Of a stretch of 64,000 nucleotides of DNA, positions 60,435-64,000 are shown in pieces; within the stretch, counting starts at the first letter, position 1, and every line of letters begins with the position of its first letter. Below the pieces are notes generated by a model, which was not told the DNA's origin, made no database searches, and saw only the letters and a list, made by a program, of their open reading frames with translations. The stretch covers positions 62,001-126,000 of the forward strand of contig NZ_CAMFKW010000001.1 in assembly GCF_945957345.1 (NCBI RefSeq), written 5' to 3'. The position numbers and the translations under genes were made by a program. The stretch is from an uncultured Allobosea sp. Lineage in GTDB: Bacteria > Pseudomonadota > Alphaproteobacteria > Rhizobiales > Beijerinckiaceae.

Positions 60435-61235
60435 ATGGCTCCGCCGTTCCGCCCGAAACATGCCAGGCCCACGGGGGGCCGACCGGGCGCCCGCCGCCCT
60501 GACGGCTCGTTGCCGCATCGGCCGGGCGATATCGACGAGGCCGTGCTTTACGGCGTGCATCCGGTCGTCGAGGCGCTGAAGAATCCGCAGCGGCGCTTCC
60601 GGCGGCTGCTCGCGACCGAGAATGGCCTGCGCCGTCTCCAGGAGCAAGTCGGGGACCTGCCGCTCGAAGCCGAGATCGTGCGCCCTTCCGAGATCGACCG
60701 CCTGCTCACCCCCGATTCGGTGCATCAAGGCCTCTATCTCGTCTGCGATCCCCTGCCCTCGCCCGATCTCGACAGCCTGCCGGACGACTGCCTCGTGCTC
60801 GCGCTCGACCAGATCACCGATCCGCACAATGTCGGCGCCATCCTGCGCTCGGCTGCCGCCTTCGCCACTGCGGCCGTGATCGTTACGATCCGTCACTCCC
60901 CGGCCGCGACCGGCGTGCTCGCCAAATCCGCCTCCGGCGCGCTGGAGCATGTCCCGCTGATCGCCGTGCGCAATCTCGGCGACGCGCTCGAGACGCTCGG
61001 CAAGCGCGGCTTCCTGCGCATCGGCTTCGATTCGGACGGCGATGTCGCGCTCGACGATGTCGCGCTGCGCCGTCCGCTCGTCATGGTGATGGGCGCCGAG
61101 GGCAAGGGCCTGCGCCAGCGCTCGCGCGAGCTCTGCGACCATGTCGCCCGGCTCGAAGTGCCCGGCACGATCACCAGCCTCAACGTCTCGAACGCGACCG
61201 CGATTGCGCTCTACGCGGCCAGCCGGCGCCGCTGA
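60435..61235 (+). CDS. rlmB: 23S rRNA (guanosine-2'-O)-methyltransferase RlmB
   Basis: A 266-residue SpoU/TrmH-class methyltransferase. It has a basic N-terminal tail and an L30e-like substrate-binding domain ('LYGVHPVVEALKNPQRRFRRLLATENG'), then the knotted SPOUT domain with motif 1 'DQITDPHNVGAILRSA', motif 2 'VMVMGAEGKGLRQRSRELCD' and motif 3 'VPGTITSLNVSNATAIALY'. RlmB methylates the 2'-OH of the peptidyl-transferase-loop guanosine (G2251 in E. coli). ATG 60435 follows GGAGAG. Confidence 0.9.
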   Translation: MAPPFRPKHARPTGGRPGARRPDGSLPHRPGDIDEAVLYGVHPVVEALKNPQRRFRRLLATENGLRRLQEQVGDLPLEAEIVRPSEIDRLLTPDSVHQGLYLVCDPLPSPDLDSLPDDCLVLALDQITDPHNVGAILRSAAAFATAAVIVTIRHSPAATGVLAKSASGALEHVPLIAVRNLGDALETLGKRGFLRIGFDSDGDVALDDVALRRPLVMVMGAEGKGLRQRSRELCDHVARLEVPGTITSLNVSNATAIALYAASRRR

Positions 61236-61508
61236 ACCGCGCCCTCCAGGGCACCGGCGAAAGGGCGATTCCGCGCCCCTTTCCGAGCCGGCAGCTTCCC
61301 TCGCCGATAGTCTCATAGACGAACGGTGCAAGACCAAGTGCCTGATTGCTCCTGCGACAATCTGCGCGCAATCCTCTGAAGCGAGCTGGAATGACGGGAC
61401 TCACCCGCCGTCCGGCAGCGCGGCCACCGTCATTCAGAACGTGAACCGCGCGAAACGAGGTTGCCGGGCATGCCCGGCTTCAGGGCTTCACCAGGGGAGA
61501 CAAGCGCC

Positions 61509-63167
61509 ATGAGCATGGCATCACAAGCATCGGACTCGCGGGCCGCGCCCCGGCCGATGACCAAGGAGGAAAGGAAGGTCATCATCGCCTCGTCGGCCGG
61601 CACGGTCTTCGAGTGGTATGACTTCTATCTGGCGGGCTCGCTCGCCGCCAACATCGCCCAGACCTTCGTGCCCGGCGACAACGATACCGCGAAGTTCATC
61701 TTCGTGCTGTTCGGTTTCGCCGCGGGCTTCGCGGTCCGTCCCTTCGGCGCCCTGTTCTTCGGCCGCCTCGGCGACATGATCGGCCGCAAGTACACCTTCC
61801 TCGTCACCATGACCGTAATGGGCCTCGCGACCTTCGTCGTCGGCCTGCTGCCCAGCTTCCAGACCATCGGCTACGCCGCGCCTGCGATCTTCATCGCCTG
61901 CCGCCTGCTGCAGGGCCTCGCGCTTGGCGGTGAGTATGGCGGCGCCGCGACCTATGTCGCCGAGCATGCCCCGATGGGCCGTCGCGGCTTCTATACCTCG
62001 TGGATCCAGACGACCGCGACAGTCGGCCTCTTCCTCTCGCTGATCGTGATTCTCGGCCTGCGCCTCAGCATGTCGCCGGAAGCCTTCGCGGCCTGGGGCT
62101 GGCGCGTTCCGTTCCTGCTTTCGATCATCCTGCTCGGCTTCTCGATCTGGATCCGTCTTCAGCTCTCCGAATCGCCCGCCTTCGTGAAGATGAAGGAGGA
62201 GGGCACGCATTCGAAGGCGCCGCTCTCCGAGGCCTTCGGCAACTGGAGGAACGCCAAGATCGGCATCATCGCGCTGCTCGGCGGCACCGCCGGCCAGGCC
62301 GTCGTCTGGTACACCGGCCAGTTCTACGCGCTGTTCTTCCTGACGCAGACGCTGAAGATCGACGGCACGACCGCCAACCTGCTGATCGCGCTCGGCCTGC
62401 TGCTCGGCACGCCGTTCTTCATCTTCTTCGGCTGGCTCTCGGACAAGATCGGCCGCAAGCCCATCCTGCTCGCCGGCTGCCTGATCGCGGCACTGACCTA
62501 TTTCCCGCTCTTCACCATGCTGGCGAAGACCGCGAACCCGAACCTGATCAGCGCGACCGAGAACGTGAAGCTGGTCCTCACCGCCGATCCGGCCGAATGC
62601 GGCACGCTGTTCGACCCCGTGGGCGTGCGCACCTTCACCAAGCCCTGCGACGTCGTGCGCCGCTCGCTGGCGACCGCCTCGATCCACTACGATCTGGCGG
62701 CCGGTCCCGCGGGCTCGCCGCTCAAGGCGACGATCAACGGCAAGGACGCCCCGAGCGCCTCGGCCGAACTCATCGCCGCTGCTCAGGCTGCCGGCTATCC
62801 CAAGCCGGGCGATGCCAGCATCCTGAAGACCCCGACCTTCGGCGAGATGCTGTCCAGCCCTCGCGCCATGCAGGCTGTCGGCATCCTGTTCGTCCTCGTC
62901 CTCTTCGTGACGATGGTCTACGGCCCGATCGCGGCCCTGCTGGTCGAGCTCTTCCCGACCCGCATTCGCTATTCCGGCATGTCGCTGCCCTATCACATCG
63001 GCAACGGCTGGTTCGGCGGCTTCCTGCCCCCGACCGCCTTCGCCATCGTGGCGGCCAGCGGCAACATCTTCTCCGGCCTCTGGTATCCGATCATCGTGGC
63101 GCTCGGCACCTTCGTGATCGGCCTGCTCTTCCTGCCGGAAACCAAGAACCGCGACATCCTCGACTGA
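61509..63167 (+). CDS. MFS transporter, metabolite:H+ symporter (MHS) type
   Basis: A 552-residue transporter. It begins with 'VIIASSAGTVFEWYDFYLAGSLA', the MHS signature, then 'RPFGALFFGRLGDMIGRKYTFL' (loop 2-3) and 'LLQGLALGGEYGGAATYVAEHAP'; the late 'FPTRIRYSGMSLPYHIGNGWFGGFLP' is also diagnostic. An insertion of about 120 residues ('NVKLVLTADPAECGTLFDPVG...GYPKPGDASILK') lies between helices 8-9 and the next pair, a feature of a subgroup of these symporters. They import dicarboxylates, betaines or similar acids with protons. The gene has its own terminator; 61236-61508 upstream shows no other feature. Confidence 0.92.
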   Translation: MSMASQASDSRAAPRPMTKEERKVIIASSAGTVFEWYDFYLAGSLAANIAQTFVPGDNDTAKFIFVLFGFAAGFAVRPFGALFFGRLGDMIGRKYTFLVTMTVMGLATFVVGLLPSFQTIGYAAPAIFIACRLLQGLALGGEYGGAATYVAEHAPMGRRGFYTSWIQTTATVGLFLSLIVILGLRLSMSPEAFAAWGWRVPFLLSIILLGFSIWIRLQLSESPAFVKMKEEGTHSKAPLSEAFGNWRNAKIGIIALLGGTAGQAVVWYTGQFYALFFLTQTLKIDGTTANLLIALGLLLGTPFFIFFGWLSDKIGRKPILLAGCLIAALTYFPLFTMLAKTANPNLISATENVKLVLTADPAECGTLFDPVGVRTFTKPCDVVRRSLATASIHYDLAAGPAGSPLKATINGKDAPSASAELIAAAQAAGYPKPGDASILKTPTFGEMLSSPRAMQAVGILFVLVLFVTMVYGPIAALLVELFPTRIRYSGMSLPYHIGNGWFGGFLPPTAFAIVAASGNIFSGLWYPIIVALGTFVIGLLFLPETKNRDILD

Positions 63168-63188
63168 TCGTCGTTTACCCCAATACCG

Positions 63189-63216
63189 GCCCCGCCTTCC
63201 AAGGCGGGGCTTTTTT
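63189..63216 (+). terminator. Rho-independent terminator of the MFS gene
   Basis: Stem GCCCCGCCTT (63189-63198) / AAGGCGGGGC (63201-63210) with CC between, followed by TTTTTT (63211-63216). It lies 21 bp after the MFS stop codon. Confidence 0.93.
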
Positions 63217-63383
63217 GTTGCCTCCTCGCGAAGCGCCTTTAGCGCCCTACTCAGCCGCGTGCTGTGCTATGCTCGCAGGCAAGGTCCGGCAGATGGCTAA
63301 AAGCCATCCCGACCGCCGGCGACGATCAAGCCGCCGCCAGATACTTCCGATGAACAGGCCGGGCCGTTTCAGGGAGTAGCGCT

Positions 63384-63677
63384 ATGACAACCTATGTCAT
63401 GCTCGCCAATTGGACAGATCAGGGGGCGCGCAACGTCAAAGCCTCGCCGACCCGTCTCGATGCCGCCAAACAGCAGCTCAAGGAGATGGGGGGCGACTTC
63501 AAGGCCTTTTTCATGACCATGGGCAAATACGACATGGTGATCGTCTGCGAGGCGCCCGACGATGCGGTCCAGGCGCGCTTCTGCCTGCAGCTCGCCCTGC
63601 TCGGCAATATCCGCACCGAAACCCTCAAGGCCTTCCCGGAGGCCGCCTATCGCGAGATCATCCGCTCGATAAGCTGA
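63384..63677 (+). CDS. GYD domain protein
   Basis: A 97-residue protein beginning MTTYVMLANWTDQGARNVKA and containing 'FFMTMGKYDMVIVCEAPDD', the pattern of the GYD family (ferredoxin-like fold, often dimeric, unknown function), where the G-Y/K-Y-D motif lies at the strand-loop junction. An AGGGAG ribosome-binding site precedes ATG 63384. It stands alone between a terminator and tRNA-Thr. Confidence 0.85.
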   Translation: MTTYVMLANWTDQGARNVKASPTRLDAAKQQLKEMGGDFKAFFMTMGKYDMVIVCEAPDDAVQARFCLQLALLGNIRTETLKAFPEAAYREIIRSIS

Positions 63678-63804
63678 GGCCGAGCCGAACACGCATCTCG
63701 AGCAGCGCAGGGGCGCTTGCTCTCACCGCCATCGGCTGGTAACCGCTATCGAACTGTCGGCGAGAAGCTTCCGCCGGCGGCGATCCTGGTCGACCAGCCA
63801 GAAT

Positions 63805-63879
63805 GCCGGCATAGCACAGCGGTAGTGCAGCGGTTTTGTAAACCGAAGGTCGGGAGTTCGATCCTCTCTGCCGGCACCA
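63805..63879 (+). tRNA. tRNA-Thr (TGT)
   Basis: A 75-nt tRNA including encoded CCA (63877-63879). The acceptor stem is GCCGGCA / TGCCGGC, the D-arm GCACAGCGGTAGTGC, the anticodon loop TTTGTAA with anticodon TGT, and the T-arm GGGAGTTCGATCCTCTC. The first anticodon-stem pair is a G-A mismatch. Confidence 0.95.
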
Positions 63880-63940
63880 GCCCTCCTTAGGGCTTATCTC
63901 GAACATCAAGCGAACCGCATGCTTTCAAGCATGGACAGCG

Positions 63941-64000
63941 CTATGGCGCGGGCTTCGCCGAAGGCATCGAGATCACCTTGCCGTCCGGCATGATGATGTC
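63941..64000 (-). CDS. C-terminal end of a gene running off the right edge
   Basis: On the minus strand the last 19 codons, DIIMPDGKVISMPSAKPAP, end in TAG at 63943-63941 with normal codon use. The product cannot be identified. A small perfect hairpin CATGCTT-TC-AAGCATG (63918-63933) follows the stop and may end its transcript, though it has no T-tract. Confidence 0.45.
   Translation of the reverse strand, partial: DIIMPDGKVISMPSAKPAP

Overview
The window is high-GC, densely coded DNA from an alphaproteobacterium of the order Hyphomicrobiales. Bosea or a close relative is my best guess, from gene content and style rather than any database search. It looks chromosomal: two tRNA genes, rlmB, a chaperone operon, many ABC-transporter catabolic operons and few mobile elements.

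Layout. 1-5.8 kb: end of an IlvD/Edd dehydratase, a 3-hydroxyacyl-CoA dehydrogenase, an isolated phage-type DUF2793 protein, an Asp/Glu racemase, a VanZ-like protein and an exopolysaccharide sugar-phosphate transferase. 5.8-10.9 kb: a degenerate WecG/TagA-like gene, a small membrane protein, a cupin, and an oligopeptide-type binding protein with a D-aminopeptidase-like serine hydrolase. 11.1-20.3 kb: a polyamine-type ABC transporter, a LysR regulator, and an acyl-CoA ligase / amidase / amidohydrolase-like operon. 20.5-29.7 kb: a haloperoxidase-like hydrolase, then a LacI-controlled carbohydrate operon (two permeases, a binding protein, an FAD oxidoreductase, an FGGY kinase and an SDR) that fits uptake and oxidation of a pentitol to a ketose phosphate.

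29.8-47.2 kb is the most interesting part, a stress and redox island. It holds a membrane histidine kinase and a sigma-54 response regulator, a second-locus dnaK/grpE/cbpA/cbpM set, a tandem CDGSH protein, an HdeD-like protein, a cyanide-insensitive-type bd oxidase with a DUF2474 subunit, a YdeP-type molybdoenzyme, a bestrophin and several small proteins. Three promoters here share one architecture: two GACA-N3-TGTC palindromes 22-23 bp apart, with the nearer one centred 60-61 bp upstream of a -24/-12 (GG-N10-GC) element. They precede hdeD and the chaperone operon that ends in the kinase and regulator genes, a ClpB-like fragment, and the bestrophin gene. I read this as a local, self-amplifying two-component regulon.

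47.4-50.9 kb: a hydantoin-utilisation cluster (N-carbamoyl-amino-acid hydrolase, hydantoin racemase, hydantoinase). 51.0-51.9 kb: a decayed LysE exporter. 51.9-53.3 kb: a divergent O-methyltransferase/TetR pair. 53.5-59.0 kb: a MocR-type regulator lacking the PLP lysine, a polar amino-acid ABC transporter and an inositol-monophosphatase-family phosphatase. 59.2-59.5 kb: an integrase remnant abutting tRNA-Tyr, the scar of a lost island. 59.8-64.0 kb: an ATPase, rlmB, an MFS transporter, a GYD protein, tRNA-Thr and the end of a further gene.
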